DNA of 64,000 nt from DATBSL01 sp963729875 (GCA_963729875.1 CAVSPR010000003.1:62001-126000), one strand, 5' to 3'. Positions 25,679 to 34,217 are shown, counted from the stretch's first letter. Made by a program: numbers and translations. The notes: generated by a model not told the origin, from the sequence alone.

Positions 25679-27310
25679 ATGCCCGGGAAGGCCAAGGAGG
25701 TGGTCGCGTACGAGGCGCTGCACCAGCCTCTCTCGCCCCTCTTTCTCGACTACCTCGCCGGACGTGCCGGCATCCGCCCCTTCTTCGGGTCGGTTGGGTT
25801 CGACCTCGACGCGATCGCCGGGGCCGGCGCGCGGTCGGCGGCCCTCGAGCGGCCAATGGCGGCCGTGGCGGGGGCGCTCGCGCGCCAGCAGGAGGCGCGG
25901 GGGGCGACGCGGGCGGCCGAGCGCGCCCGCGCCCTCGCCGAACCCGGGGCGACCGCCGTCGTCACCGGCCAACAGGCCGGCCTCTTCGGGGGGCCCCTGT
26001 TCGTCCTGTGGAAGGCCCTGGGGGTGGTCCGGGTGGCACGTCAGCTGGAGGCGCTTCGCGGCCGCCCCGTCGTGCCGGTGTTCTGGGTCGCCTCCGAGGA
26101 CCACGACTTCGCCGAGATCCGCTCGACCAGCCTCATCGACGGCAGCGGGGCGATCCGCACGCTGCGCTACGCCCCGCACCACGAGCCCGCGGGCCAGCCC
26201 GCGTGGGCGATCCCGCTCGACGACACGGTCGCGGCGCTCGTGGAGGAGCTCGCCCAGGGCCTCCCGCCCGCGCTGGGCCGCGACGAGACGATCGCGCTCG
26301 TGTCCCAGTGCTACCGGCCGGGGGTCGCACTGTCCGAGGCCTTCGCGCGCCTCGTCTCCCACATGGTGCCGGAGCTGGTCGTCCTCGAGCCCGGCGACCC
26401 GGCCCTGAAGCCGCTCGTCCTCCCCGTGCTCGCGCGCGAGCTGCTCGAGGGCTCGCCCACCTCCCGCCTGGCGATCGACGCGGGCCGGGCTCTCCTCGCC
26501 GCGGGCTACCACCAGCAGGTGCCGGTGCGCGCCGGCTTCCTCAACCTCTTTGCGGTCGTCGAGGGCCAGCGTCGCGCGCTCGCCCTTTCCAACGGGGTCG
26601 TCGAGGTGCGCGGCACGCGGGAGCGCTGGCCCGTCGAGGAAGCGCTCCGCCGCCTCGAGGACGACCCGCGCGCGTGGAGCCCCGGCGCCCTCCTCCGCCC
26701 CCTGGTCCAGGACGCCCTGCTGCCCACCGCCGCCTACGTGGGCGGCCCGGCCGAGATCGCCTACCACGCGCAGATCGTCCCGTCCTATGCGCACTTCGGG
26801 ATCCCGCGCCCGGTCCTGCTGCCCCGGCCCAGCCTCACCCTCGTCGAGCCTCCCCAGGCCAGGGCGCTCGACGCCGAGGGCCTGGCCCTCGGCGACCTCG
26901 TGGGCGACCCCGAGGTGCTCGTCTCGCGCTGGGCCCGGGAAGCCTACCCGGACGTCGAGGCCGCGTTTGCGCGGACGCGCGAGGCGATCGAGCGCGAGAT
27001 GACGGCGGTCGAGGACACCCTCGCCGCCCTGGACCCCACGCTGCGCGCGGCCGCGGCCGCGGCCCGCGGACGCGCCCTCCACCCGGTGGCGGGCCTGCAC
27101 GAGAAGGCGCTGCGCGCCCTCAAGAAGCGCGACCAGGGACGCGCCGAGCGCCTCCGGCGGACGCGGGACGCGCTCGTGCCCGGCGGCGCGCTGCAGGAGC
27201 GCGGGCTCGGCCTCGTGGGCCTTCTCGGCCGGCACGGGCTGACGGTTCTCTCCGAGCTCGAGGAGTGCCTCGACCCCTTCGCCCGCGGCCACCAGGTGGT
27301 GCGGCTGTGA
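25679..27310 (+). CDS. bshC: Bacillithiol biosynthesis cysteine-adding enzyme
   Basis: Adds cysteine to glucosaminyl-malate, the last step to bacillithiol. The 543-residue product has the BshC core: TAVVTGQQAGLFGGPLFVLWKA, VPVFWVASEDHDFAEI, AAYVGGPAEIAYHAQ and the C-terminal coiled-coil helices (EREMTAVEDTLAALDPTL). Length is as in Bacillus (about 540). The ATG at 25679 gives MPGKAKEVV. The frame runs 27 bases further up, but that segment overlaps the likely -10 box. It is coupled to bshA by GTGA. The co-located bshA and bshB1 make the function secure. Confidence 0.92.
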   Translation: MPGKAKEVVAYEALHQPLSPLFLDYLAGRAGIRPFFGSVGFDLDAIAGAGARSAALERPMAAVAGALARQQEARGATRAAERARALAEPGATAVVTGQQAGLFGGPLFVLWKALGVVRVARQLEALRGRPVVPVFWVASEDHDFAEIRSTSLIDGSGAIRTLRYAPHHEPAGQPAWAIPLDDTVAALVEELAQGLPPALGRDETIALVSQCYRPGVALSEAFARLVSHMVPELVVLEPGDPALKPLVLPVLARELLEGSPTSRLAIDAGRALLAAGYHQQVPVRAGFLNLFAVVEGQRRALALSNGVVEVRGTRERWPVEEALRRLEDDPRAWSPGALLRPLVQDALLPTAAYVGGPAEIAYHAQIVPSYAHFGIPRPVLLPRPSLTLVEPPQARALDAEGLALGDLVGDPEVLVSRWAREAYPDVEAAFARTREAIEREMTAVEDTLAALDPTLRAAAAAARGRALHPVAGLHEKALRALKKRDQGRAERLRRTRDALVPGGALQERGLGLVGLLGRHGLTVLSELEECLDPFARGHQVVRL

Positions 27311-28422
27311 ACATCGGCATCGTCTGCTACCCGACGGTGGGCGGCTCCGGAGCAGTGGCGGCGGAGCTCGGCAAGCAGCTGGCACGGCGGGGACACGACA
27401 TCCACGTGATCTCGTACCGCCTGCCGTTCCGGCTCGGCGACTTCCAGCACAACATCTGCTTCCACGAGGTGGACGTCTCGAGCTACCCGCTCTTCGAGTA
27501 CCCGCCCCACGACCTCGCGCTCGCGGTGAAGATGGCGGAGGCCACGCGCGAGCACGGCCTCGAGCTCTTCCACGTCCACTACGCGATCCCCCACGCGATC
27601 GCCGGCTTCCTCGCCCAGCAGATGCTCGGCCGCGGCGCCCCCCGGATGGTGACGACGCTGCACGGCACCGACATCACGATCGTCGGGCAGGACCGATCCT
27701 TCTTCGAGATCACGCGCTTCGGGATCGAGCGCTCGGACGCGGTGACCGCGGTGTCCTCCTTCCTGGAGCGCATGACGGTGGCGGAGTTCCAGGTCACGAA
27801 GCCCATCGACGTCATCCCGAACTTCGTGGACCTCGCCCAGTACCCGCTCGAGCGGCCGGACCGCTCCGGCTTCGCCGCCCCCGGCCAGAAGGTGCTCCTC
27901 CACGTCTCGAACTTCCGGCCGGTGAAGCGGGTCCTCGACGTGGTGCGGATCTTCGAGCGGGTGGCGCGCGAGGTGGACGCCGTGCTGTTGATGGTCGGCG
28001 AGGGGCCCGAGCGCTCCTCCGCCCAGGCCCTGGGTCGTCGTCTCGGCCTCGGAGACAGGCTGCGCTTCCTGGGCACACAGCACGCCATCGAGGAGATCGT
28101 CGGCCTCGCCGACGTCTTCCTCCTCCCCTCCGAGCTCGAGTCGTTCGGGCTCTCGGCCCTCGAGGCGATGGCCCGCGGCGTCCCCGTGGTCGGCACCGAC
28201 TCGGGCGGCCTGCCGGAGGTGGTGCGCCACGCCGAGAGCGGCTTCCTGCTCCCGGTGGGCGACGTGGACGGCATGGCCGCGCGGACGATCGAGGTCCTGA
28301 AGGACGACGAGCGGAGGCGGGAGATGGGCGAGGCGGCACGGCACCGGGTGGAGTCGCTCTTCGACGCCGAGCGCGTGGTGGGCCAGTACGAGGCCGTCTA
28401 CGCGCGGGTGATGGGGCGCTGA
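27307..28422 (+). CDS. bshA: N-acetyl-alpha-D-glucosaminyl L-malate synthase
   Basis: A GT4-family, GT-B fold glycosyltransferase that joins UDP-GlcNAc to L-malate, the first step of bacillithiol synthesis. The 371-residue product begins NIGIVCYPTVGGSGAVAAELGK, typical of BshA, with HVHYAIPHA, TTLHGTDITIVG, VIPNFVD and the donor-site ESFGLSALEAMARGVPVVGT. GTG overlaps the bshC stop. Family and context agree closely. Confidence 0.94.
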   Translation: MNIGIVCYPTVGGSGAVAAELGKQLARRGHDIHVISYRLPFRLGDFQHNICFHEVDVSSYPLFEYPPHDLALAVKMAEATREHGLELFHVHYAIPHAIAGFLAQQMLGRGAPRMVTTLHGTDITIVGQDRSFFEITRFGIERSDAVTAVSSFLERMTVAEFQVTKPIDVIPNFVDLAQYPLERPDRSGFAAPGQKVLLHVSNFRPVKRVLDVVRIFERVAREVDAVLLMVGEGPERSSAQALGRRLGLGDRLRFLGTQHAIEEIVGLADVFLLPSELESFGLSALEAMARGVPVVGTDSGGLPEVVRHAESGFLLPVGDVDGMAARTIEVLKDDERRREMGEAARHRVESLFDAERVVGQYEAVYARVMGR

Positions 28423-28423
28423 C

Positions 28424-29146
28424 GTGGACGCGTTCGACATCGCCGCGGTCTGCGCGCACCCGGACGACGCCGAGCTGGTGATGGGGGGAACGATCGCGCG
28501 CGAGGCGGCGCGCGGGCGGCGGATCGCCATGGTCGATCTCACGCGCGGGGAGAGCGGCAGCCGCGGCACGCCCGACGCGCGGGCGGCGGAGGCGCAGGAA
28601 GCCGCGCGGATCCTGGGCGCCGCCCACCGTGAGTCGCTCGGCCTGCCCGACGCCGGGCTCCAGGCCGTGCCCGAGCACAAGGCCCCGATGGTGGAGGCGA
28701 TCCGCCGCCTGCGGCCGCGGGTGGTGATGCTGCAGCACTGGGAGCAGCGCCACCCCGACCACGCGGCAGCGAACCGCATCGTCTACGACGCCTGCTTCCT
28801 CGCCGGGCTGCGCAACTACCGGCCCGACCTCGGCCCCCCGTCCCGGCCGGCCAAGCTCGTCTACGCGGTGACCATGACCGAGGCGAACGACCTCGCGCCC
28901 TCCTTCGTCGTGGACATCACGCCCTTCTGGGAGACGAAGCGGCGGGCGATCGCCGCGTTCGCGAGCCAGTTCACGCCCGACCCGGGGGAGAAGGGCCCGC
29001 TGCCGCTCGACCGCTTCCAGGAGGCGGTGGAGCTCGCCGGCCGGCGCCACGGCCAGCGGATCGGCGTGCGCTACGGCGAGGGCTTCGTCACCCGCGAGCC
29101 GCTCGCGGTGGACGACCTGCTGGCGCTGGGGGGCATGTCACTGTAG
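28424..29146 (+). CDS. bshB1: Bacillithiol biosynthesis deacetylase BshB1
   Basis: A zinc-dependent PIG-L family deacetylase that removes the acetyl group from GlcNAc-malate. The 240-residue product has the metal/catalytic motif AHPDDAE (residues 11-17) and the second metal motif RHPDHAAAN near 107. RGESGSRGTPDARAAEA and the C-terminal GVRYGEGF are typical of the BshB1 group rather than MshB. A GTG start follows the bshA stop directly. It completes a three-gene bacillithiol operon. Confidence 0.92.
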   Translation: MDAFDIAAVCAHPDDAELVMGGTIAREAARGRRIAMVDLTRGESGSRGTPDARAAEAQEAARILGAAHRESLGLPDAGLQAVPEHKAPMVEAIRRLRPRVVMLQHWEQRHPDHAAANRIVYDACFLAGLRNYRPDLGPPSRPAKLVYAVTMTEANDLAPSFVVDITPFWETKRRAIAAFASQFTPDPGEKGPLPLDRFQEAVELAGRRHGQRIGVRYGEGFVTREPLAVDDLLALGGMSL

Positions 29147-29172
29147 GGGTGAGACGGTCCCGTCAGGGAGAG

Positions 29173-29201
29173 ACGGGCTCTGGGGACGGGCTCTGGGGAC
29201 G
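29173..29201 (+). repeat. Two-copy 13-base tandem repeat
   Basis: ACGGGCTCTGGGG occurs twice in tandem (29173-29185, 29186-29198) with the start of a third copy. It lies in the 138-base convergent gap between bshB1 and the FeoA-like gene. That gap holds no gene and no clear terminator. Confidence 0.7.
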
Positions 29202-29284
29202 ACCGGTGGGACGGCTTTACCTACGCGGGGGGACTCCATGCCCCTCGCACCCCCCGGGGACAACCCTGGGCAGCCTGGCGGGGA

Positions 29285-29737
29285 CTACGACTGCTTCAGG
29301 ACAATGGCCTCCGCCACCCGGCGCTCGATCGCAACCGACGTCTCCCCGACCTCGATGACGTAGGTGGGCGTGCGCTGGACCAGGTGGACCGCGACCCCGG
29401 GGGCGAGGCCCTGGGCGGTGAGACGAGCCTGGAGCGAGGGCTCTCCCGCGATCCGCTCGACGACGCCGACGGCGCCCGCGGGAAGGTCGGCCAGCGTTCC
29501 CGCGGCCGGCCGGGAGCGGGGGCGGAACAGCTTCCGGACGAAGCGCGCCGCCGCGCTCTTCTCCTCGTCCGGCATCGTGTAGCCGCAGCGCGGGCAGTGC
29601 CGGGTGGCGCAGCCGCCGAGGGCGATCGGGCAGCCGTGCTCCCGGCAGGAGTCCCCGCCGGGGACGTACTCGAAGCCGCAGAGCGGGCAGGTGACGGCCG
29701 GGGAGGCGGGCGCGCCGGCGAGGGGCAGCGCGCTCAC
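29285..29737 (-). CDS. FeoA-domain protein with N-terminal zinc ribbon
   Basis: A 150-residue protein. The C-terminal 75 residues are an SH3-like FeoA domain (LADLPAGAVGVVERIAG ... GLAPGVAVHLVQRTP ... IERRVAEAIVLKQS). The first half is a cysteine-rich region with two CxxC knuckles (CPLCGFEY, CPRCGYTM) and extra Cys/His residues, absent from ordinary 75-residue FeoA. It is coupled to feoB by GTGA, so it should modulate ferrous iron uptake by FeoB at the inner face of the membrane. The zinc ribbon may replace FeoC, whose gene is not seen. That is inference. Confidence 0.87.
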   Translation of the reverse strand: MSALPLAGAPASPAVTCPLCGFEYVPGGDSCREHGCPIALGGCATRHCPRCGYTMPDEEKSAAARFVRKLFRPRSRPAAGTLADLPAGAVGVVERIAGEPSLQARLTAQGLAPGVAVHLVQRTPTYVIEVGETSVAIERRVAEAIVLKQS

Positions 29738-31593
29738 CGCGATCCCCCGAAGCCCGCGGCGAGCATGAAGACGCGCACCAGGCCCCCCGTCGCGAAGGCG
29801 AGCGGGAAGATGAAGGCGGCCATCGCCGCCGCCGTGCGCCAGCCCCGCTCCTTCGCGATCATGAAGACGTTCGCGATGCAGGGGATGAAGAGCGTGATCG
29901 TCACCATGGCCACGACCAGCTGCACCACGTCGAGCCCCCCGCCCCGCGACATGTCGAACAGCCGGGTGGCCGCGAAGTCGCGGCGGAGGAAGCCGATCAG
30001 GAACGCCGCCGAGGCCTCGGCCGGCAGCCCGAGCACGCCGGTCACGATCGGCTCGCCGGCGCGGGTGATCACGTCGAGCAGCCGCAGCCGGTCGAGCAGG
30101 AAGAGGACGAAGGTCCCGACGAGGAAGAGCGGCAGCGCCTCCTTGAGGTACCACTCGACGCGCGCCACCGTCTTCGAGAGCACGTTGGAGAGCGCGGGCA
30201 GGCGCATGGGCGGCAGCTCGATCACGAAGTCCCCGCGCTCGCCGGGAAGCACCCGCGCGGCCAGCCACCCCACCGTGAGCATCACCCCGGCCACCGCGGC
30301 GAACCAGATCGCGGCCGCGGTGAGCGGGACCGCGGCCAGCATGGCGAGGATCACGCCGAGCTGGGCCGAGCAGGGCACGCCGAGGGCGAGCAGCAGCGTG
30401 GCGAGCACCCGCTCCTTGCGGGTGGGAAGGATGCGGGTGGTGAGGGTCGCCATGGTGTCGCAGCCGAGGCCCAGCACCATCGGGAGCACGGCCTTGCCGT
30501 TGAGGCCCATCAGCCGGAACCCCCGGTCCGCCATCACGGCGAGGCGCGGCAGGTACCCCGAGTCCTCGAGGAGGGCGAACGCGGTGAAGAAGGTGGTCAC
30601 GATGGGCAGGACGATGGCGAGGCCGTAGGACAGGCCCATCGTCAGCAGCCCGTACTCACCGACGAAGAGGTCGCGCGCGAGGACCCACGGGACGTGGGAG
30701 AAGAGCGCCGTGGCCCAGGGGTTCAAGTACCCGTGGAAGAGGCCGTCCTCCACGAGGTCCACCAGCGTGCCCGCACCGAAGACGCCCACGAACTCGTAGA
30801 GCGCGAGGAGCACGCCGGCCAGGATCGGCCACCCCCAGAGCGGGTGGACGGCCAGGCGTCCGAGCCGCCGCGCGAGGTGGCCCCCCCGGGGCCCGCTGCC
30901 GACCGCGTGCCGGCCCGCGATCGCGCCGGCGTGCGCGAGCAGCGCCTCGTGGTAGCGGGCGAGGAAAGGCGGCGGAACCGCAGGATGCGCCTGCGCGCCG
31001 GTCAGGAGCGCGAGGGCCGGACCGGCCACGTCCTCCGGGAGGGGCAGGTGGTTCCGGGGAGCGCGGGCCGCCCCCAGGGCCGCCGTGACGCCCTCGATGC
31101 CGAGGCCCCGGGTGGCGACGGTGGTGCGCACCGGGATGCCGAGCGCCTCCTCGAGCCCGGGCAGGTCGAGCCTGATCCCCCGCGCCTCGGCCTCGTCGTG
31201 CATGTTGAGGACGAGGACGGTGGGCACCTCGAGCTGGCCGAGCTGTAGGGTCAGCAGCAGCGCGCGCCGCAGGTTCTTGGCATCGGCCACCTGCACGACG
31301 ACCGCGCCCTCCTCCCCGCGCACGGAGCGCACGAGGTCCCAGGTCACCTGCTCGTCCTCGCTCAGGGGCAGGAGCGAGTTGAGGCCCGGCGAGTCGATCA
31401 CCACGGTGTCCGACCCGCTGAGGCGGCCGTGGTAGACCTCGACGGTGGTGCCCGGGTAGTTGGAGACGGTGGCCCGCAGGCCGGTGAGCGCGTTGAAGAG
31501 AGCGCTCTTGCCGACGTTCGGGTTGCCGAGGAGGACGACACGCCTCGGGGGTCTCGTCTCGCCCTGGGGCATGTTGAAATCGGTTTTCAACAT
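29734..31593 (-). CDS. feoB: Ferrous iron transport protein B
   Basis: An inner-membrane Fe(II) transporter with an N-terminal G domain: GNPNVGKS (G1), SNYPGTTVE (G2), DSPGLNSL (G3), LNMHDE (G4). The membrane part has two Gate regions (GYLPRLAVMADRGFR ... GLGCDTMATLTTR; GFLRRDFAA). Length is 619 residues, short of E. coli FeoB (773) but normal for many bacteria. Three in-frame starts compete: TTG 31602, ATG 31593 and ATG 31572. ATG 31593 is chosen because a TAGACT box ends 8 bases upstream. The 31572 start would leave the palindrome as untranslated leader. Confidence 0.93.
   Translation of the reverse strand: MLKTDFNMPQGETRPPRRVVLLGNPNVGKSALFNALTGLRATVSNYPGTTVEVYHGRLSGSDTVVIDSPGLNSLLPLSEDEQVTWDLVRSVRGEEGAVVVQVADAKNLRRALLLTLQLGQLEVPTVLVLNMHDEAEARGIRLDLPGLEEALGIPVRTTVATRGLGIEGVTAALGAARAPRNHLPLPEDVAGPALALLTGAQAHPAVPPPFLARYHEALLAHAGAIAGRHAVGSGPRGGHLARRLGRLAVHPLWGWPILAGVLLALYEFVGVFGAGTLVDLVEDGLFHGYLNPWATALFSHVPWVLARDLFVGEYGLLTMGLSYGLAIVLPIVTTFFTAFALLEDSGYLPRLAVMADRGFRLMGLNGKAVLPMVLGLGCDTMATLTTRILPTRKERVLATLLLALGVPCSAQLGVILAMLAAVPLTAAAIWFAAVAGVMLTVGWLAARVLPGERGDFVIELPPMRLPALSNVLSKTVARVEWYLKEALPLFLVGTFVLFLLDRLRLLDVITRAGEPIVTGVLGLPAEASAAFLIGFLRRDFAATRLFDMSRGGGLDVVQLVVAMVTITLFIPCIANVFMIAKERGWRTAAAMAAFIFPLAFATGGLVRVFMLAAGFGGSR
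31571..31593. promoter_or_regulatory. 23-base perfect palindrome at the feoB start, probable metal-repressor operator
   Basis: Arms ATGTTGAAA and TTTCAACAT flank a 5-base spacer (TCGGT on the plus strand). It sits at the predicted transcription start of feoB, the right place for a DtxR- or Fur-like iron repressor. It matches neither the classic Fur nor the IdeR consensus closely, so the regulator is not named. The same bases could fold as a hairpin at the mRNA 5' end. Confidence 0.65.
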
Positions 31594-31601
31594 CGATGCC
31601 A

Positions 31602-31630
31602 AGTCTATCCCAGCCCACGCGTTGTCACAA
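31602..31630 (-). promoter_or_regulatory. Promoter of feoB-feoA
   Basis: TTGTGA (31630-31625), 17 bases, TAGACT (31607-31602) on the minus strand. The predicted start point near 31595 lies at the edge of the palindrome. Confidence 0.55.
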
Positions 31631-31740
31631 GTGCCTTTTTTTCAATGAAATGGACCGAACGAAGCAAAGGTCCCAGGCGAGCAGGACCGCAGGATTCGCG
31701 CCCGTCGCGGCTCGGAGGGGGCCCTGCCGCCAAACCTGCG

Positions 31741-31938
31741 CGCGACGACGACGACCTCGCGGGGCGCGCGCGCCATCGGCCGGCCGACCGCGACGCGGGC
31801 GGTGGCCCGCGCCTGCGCCACGGACCCGGTGTCGATCGTGGTGCCCTGCCACCGAGTGGTCGGGGCGGACGGTCGCCTCACCGGCTACCGCTGGGCCTCG
31901 ACCGGAAGAAGAAGCTGCTCGAGGTCGAGCGGGGCTGA
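31741..31938 (+). pseudogene. Remnant of O6-methylguanine-DNA methyltransferase (Ada/Ogt C-terminus)
   Basis: The plus strand reads ARAIGRPTATRAVARACATDPVS, then IVVPCHRVVGADGRLTGYRW, then after one missing base GLDRKKKLLEVERG and a stop. This is the last 60 or so residues of an alkyl-transferase, with the acceptor Cys in PCHRV kept. A second frame change lies near 31755, and the N-terminal half is unrecognisable. No start or ribosome binding site exists. It is a decayed gene, or an intact one hidden by several sequence errors. Confidence 0.7.
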
Positions 31939-31954
31939 CGCCGGCCCGACCCGC

Positions 31955-33685
31955 TCACGATCGCGTGTCCCCGACCGGCCGGGGCCCCGGCGCCAGCGCG
32001 GTGATCACCAGCCCGGTCGCGAAGACCGTCACCGCCCCGACGACGTTGTACCAGAGGAACGCGACGCTCGTGTACCGCGAGACGAGGAACACCGCGGTCA
32101 TGCCCGCGAAGAGCCCGTAGAAGGCCCCGCGGGCGGTGGCGCGCGGGGTGAGCACGGCGAGACCGAAGACCCCCAGGATCGAGCCGTAGAAGTACGACCC
32201 GAAGCGGTTGACGACCTCGATCGCAGAGCCCAGCCGGCCCGCCTCCAGGGCCACGGCGGACGCGAAGAGCCCCCAGAAGACGGTGAAGGCTCGCGACACC
32301 CACAGCTCGTGTGCCGCCGTGCCCTCCGGGCGGACGAAGCGCTTGTAGAAGTCGATCATCGTAGCGGTGGCGAGCGAGTTGAACTCGCCCGCCAGGGTCG
32401 ACATCGCGGCCGCGAAGATCACCGCGATCACGAGCCCGGCCAGCCCCCCGCGAAGCTGGGAGACGACGTAGCTCGGGAAGACGTGGTTGACGTCGTTGAC
32501 CGGCGCCCCCGAGACGACCCCGGCGAGCCGGCGGACCTCCGCCTCCGCCGCCTCCAGGCGCTGCTGGGTCCCGACGTACGCACGGCGCGCCTCCCCCGCG
32601 TCCCTCCCCTCCCGGCGGGCGGCGGCGAACGCCTCGGCAGCGGCGCGCCTCGCGCCGTGCGCCGCTTCGACCTCCACCCGCACCGGCCCGAGCACGGCCG
32701 GGTCCGCCCTCGCCTCGAGCATCGCCAGCTCCGCGCGGTTCCACAGGAGCGGCGTCTCGTGGAAGTGGAAGAACACGAACACCAGGACGCCCGTGAGCAG
32801 GATGAGAAACTGCATCGGGACCTTGAGGAAGGCGTTGAAGAGGAGCGACAGCCGGCTCTCGGTGAGGGTGCGGCCCGAGAGGTAGCGCTGGACCTGGCTC
32901 TGGTCGCACCCGAAGTAGGCCATCGCGAGGAACATCCCCCCGAAGAGCCCGCTCCACAGCGTATACGGCCGCGTGGGGTCGAAGGACGTGTCGATCGTCT
33001 CCAGGCGCCCCGAGGCCTGGGCGAGGGCCAGCGCGTCGCGCACTCCGAATCCGGCCGGCAATTGCGCGACCGCGACGCCGACGCAGAGGAAGATGCCGAG
33101 CCAGATGAGGCCCATTTGCACGACGTCGGTCCAGATCACCGAGCGGTTGCCGCCGTAGACGACGTAGACGATCGTCGTCCCGCCCATGAGCGCGATCGTC
33201 GCAGCCTCGCTCCAGCCCAGGATCACCGAGAGGACGAGCGAGGGCGCGTAGAGCGTCACGCCCACCGCCAGCCCCCGCGAGACGAGGAACAACAGGCTGG
33301 TGAGCGTGCGGGTGCGCGAGTCGAAGCGCCGCTCCAGGTACTGGTAGGCGGTGAAGACCCCGGCGCGGTAGAAGAAGGGCACGAGGGTCAGCGAGAGGAC
33401 GATCATCGCGAAGGGCAGGCCGAAGTAGAAGGCCACGAAGCTCATGCCCTTCGTGTAGGCCTGGCCGGTCGTGCCGACGAACGTGATGGCACTGACCTGG
33501 GTGGCCATCACCGAGAGCCCCGCCGCCCACCACGGCATCTCGCGGCCGGCGAGGAAGAAGTCGGAGATGCCCCGCGTGCCCCGCCCCACCCACATCCCGA
33601 AGGCCACGATGCCAACCACGTACACGGCCAGCACGATCCAGTCGGCGGGCGCGAGCGCGGTGAGGGGAGCGCTCAGAACGGCCAC
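31955..33685 (-). CDS. Sodium:solute symporter with a large helical insertion
   Basis: A 576-residue SSS-family transporter with about 13 membrane segments. Typical blocks are DFFLAGREMPWWAAGLSVMATQVSAITFVG near the N-terminus, VYVVYGGNRSVIWTDVVQ, and MSTLAGEFNSLATATMIDFYKRF with Na-site residues. Between two membrane helices, about residues 310-375, there is an unusual charged Ala/Arg/Glu-rich segment (RRAAAEAFAAARREGRDAGE ... QQRLEAAEAEVRRLAG) that looks like an extramembrane helical hairpin. The GTG start lies 13 bases inside the end of a small membrane-protein gene. The solute is unknown; sugars, sialate-like acids and proline are all carried by the family. Confidence 0.88.
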   Translation of the reverse strand: MAVLSAPLTALAPADWIVLAVYVVGIVAFGMWVGRGTRGISDFFLAGREMPWWAAGLSVMATQVSAITFVGTTGQAYTKGMSFVAFYFGLPFAMIVLSLTLVPFFYRAGVFTAYQYLERRFDSRTRTLTSLLFLVSRGLAVGVTLYAPSLVLSVILGWSEAATIALMGGTTIVYVVYGGNRSVIWTDVVQMGLIWLGIFLCVGVAVAQLPAGFGVRDALALAQASGRLETIDTSFDPTRPYTLWSGLFGGMFLAMAYFGCDQSQVQRYLSGRTLTESRLSLLFNAFLKVPMQFLILLTGVLVFVFFHFHETPLLWNRAELAMLEARADPAVLGPVRVEVEAAHGARRAAAEAFAAARREGRDAGEARRAYVGTQQRLEAAEAEVRRLAGVVSGAPVNDVNHVFPSYVVSQLRGGLAGLVIAVIFAAAMSTLAGEFNSLATATMIDFYKRFVRPEGTAAHELWVSRAFTVFWGLFASAVALEAGRLGSAIEVVNRFGSYFYGSILGVFGLAVLTPRATARGAFYGLFAGMTAVFLVSRYTSVAFLWYNVVGAVTVFATGLVITALAPGPRPVGDTRS

Positions 33686-33813
33686 CGGGAGAAGAGGGCG
33701 AGCAGGGCCATCACGACGAGGGCGCAGACGGCGACCGCCGCGTGGATCGCCCGCCAGGTGCCGAACAGGGGAACGCGATCGTCGGGGGGCTCGGGCCGGG
33801 CAGTCTCTGGCAT
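33673..33813 (-). CDS. 46-residue single-helix membrane protein partner of the symporter
   Basis: MPETARPEPPDDRVPLFGTWRAIH is followed by one transmembrane helix (AAVAVCALVVMALLALF) and a short end. The ATG at 33813 has CCGGAGAG upstream, and the 3' end overlaps the symporter start. A PLFGTWR motif before a single helix, placed just ahead of an SSS symporter gene, recalls small accessory proteins seen beside such transporters. That memory is not verified. A stabilising or targeting subunit is inferred. Most annotation pipelines would miss it. Confidence 0.7.
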   Translation of the reverse strand: MPETARPEPPDDRVPLFGTWRAIHAAVAVCALVVMALLALFSRWPF

Positions 33814-33865
33814 CGGGCTCTCCGGGCCGGAGCGCCCGGGGCGGCCATTATGCGACAATCTCGCC

Positions 33866-34198
33866 GTGATCACGGGGTTCAACACGGACGTCAAGTACCG
33901 GGGCCTCGTCTACCACGTCCAGACGGAGGACAAGGGCAAGGTCAACCCCCTGATCGAGACGCTGATCTACAAGGGCGGCGAGATCCTCGCCTCCCGCCGC
34001 CTGCCCTACGCCGAGCTCGCCCGCGACGCCGACGCCGAGGCGGCGATCGGCCGGCTCATGGAGGAGCAGCACAAGGCGATGATCCTCGAGGTCAAGCGCG
34101 GCCGGTTCGCCCCGCCCGTGGAGCTGCGCTCCGAGGACCTCTCGCTCGACGAGATCGTGCTCGCCTACCTGGCCGCCCGCGCGGACAAGCGGTCGTAG
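33866..34198 (+). CDS. Conserved hypothetical protein, 110 residues
   Basis: Starts with GTG at 33866 and reads ITGFNTDVKYRGLVYHVQTED, then NPLIETLIYKGGEILASRR and a charged helical C-terminus (EAAIGRLMEEQHKAMILEV). The FNTDVKYRG...YHVQTED opening is one I associate with small uncharacterised proteins of Acidobacteriota and Deltaproteobacteria; no function is known. GACAAT 6 bases before the start could be its -10 box. It leads a short plus-strand group with a coiled-coil protein and a glycosyltransferase. Confidence 0.7.
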   Translation: MITGFNTDVKYRGLVYHVQTEDKGKVNPLIETLIYKGGEILASRRLPYAELARDADAEAAIGRLMEEQHKAMILEVKRGRFAPPVELRSEDLSLDEIVLAYLAARADKRS

Positions 34199-34217
34199 CG
34201 GGTCGAAGAGGCCTCAG

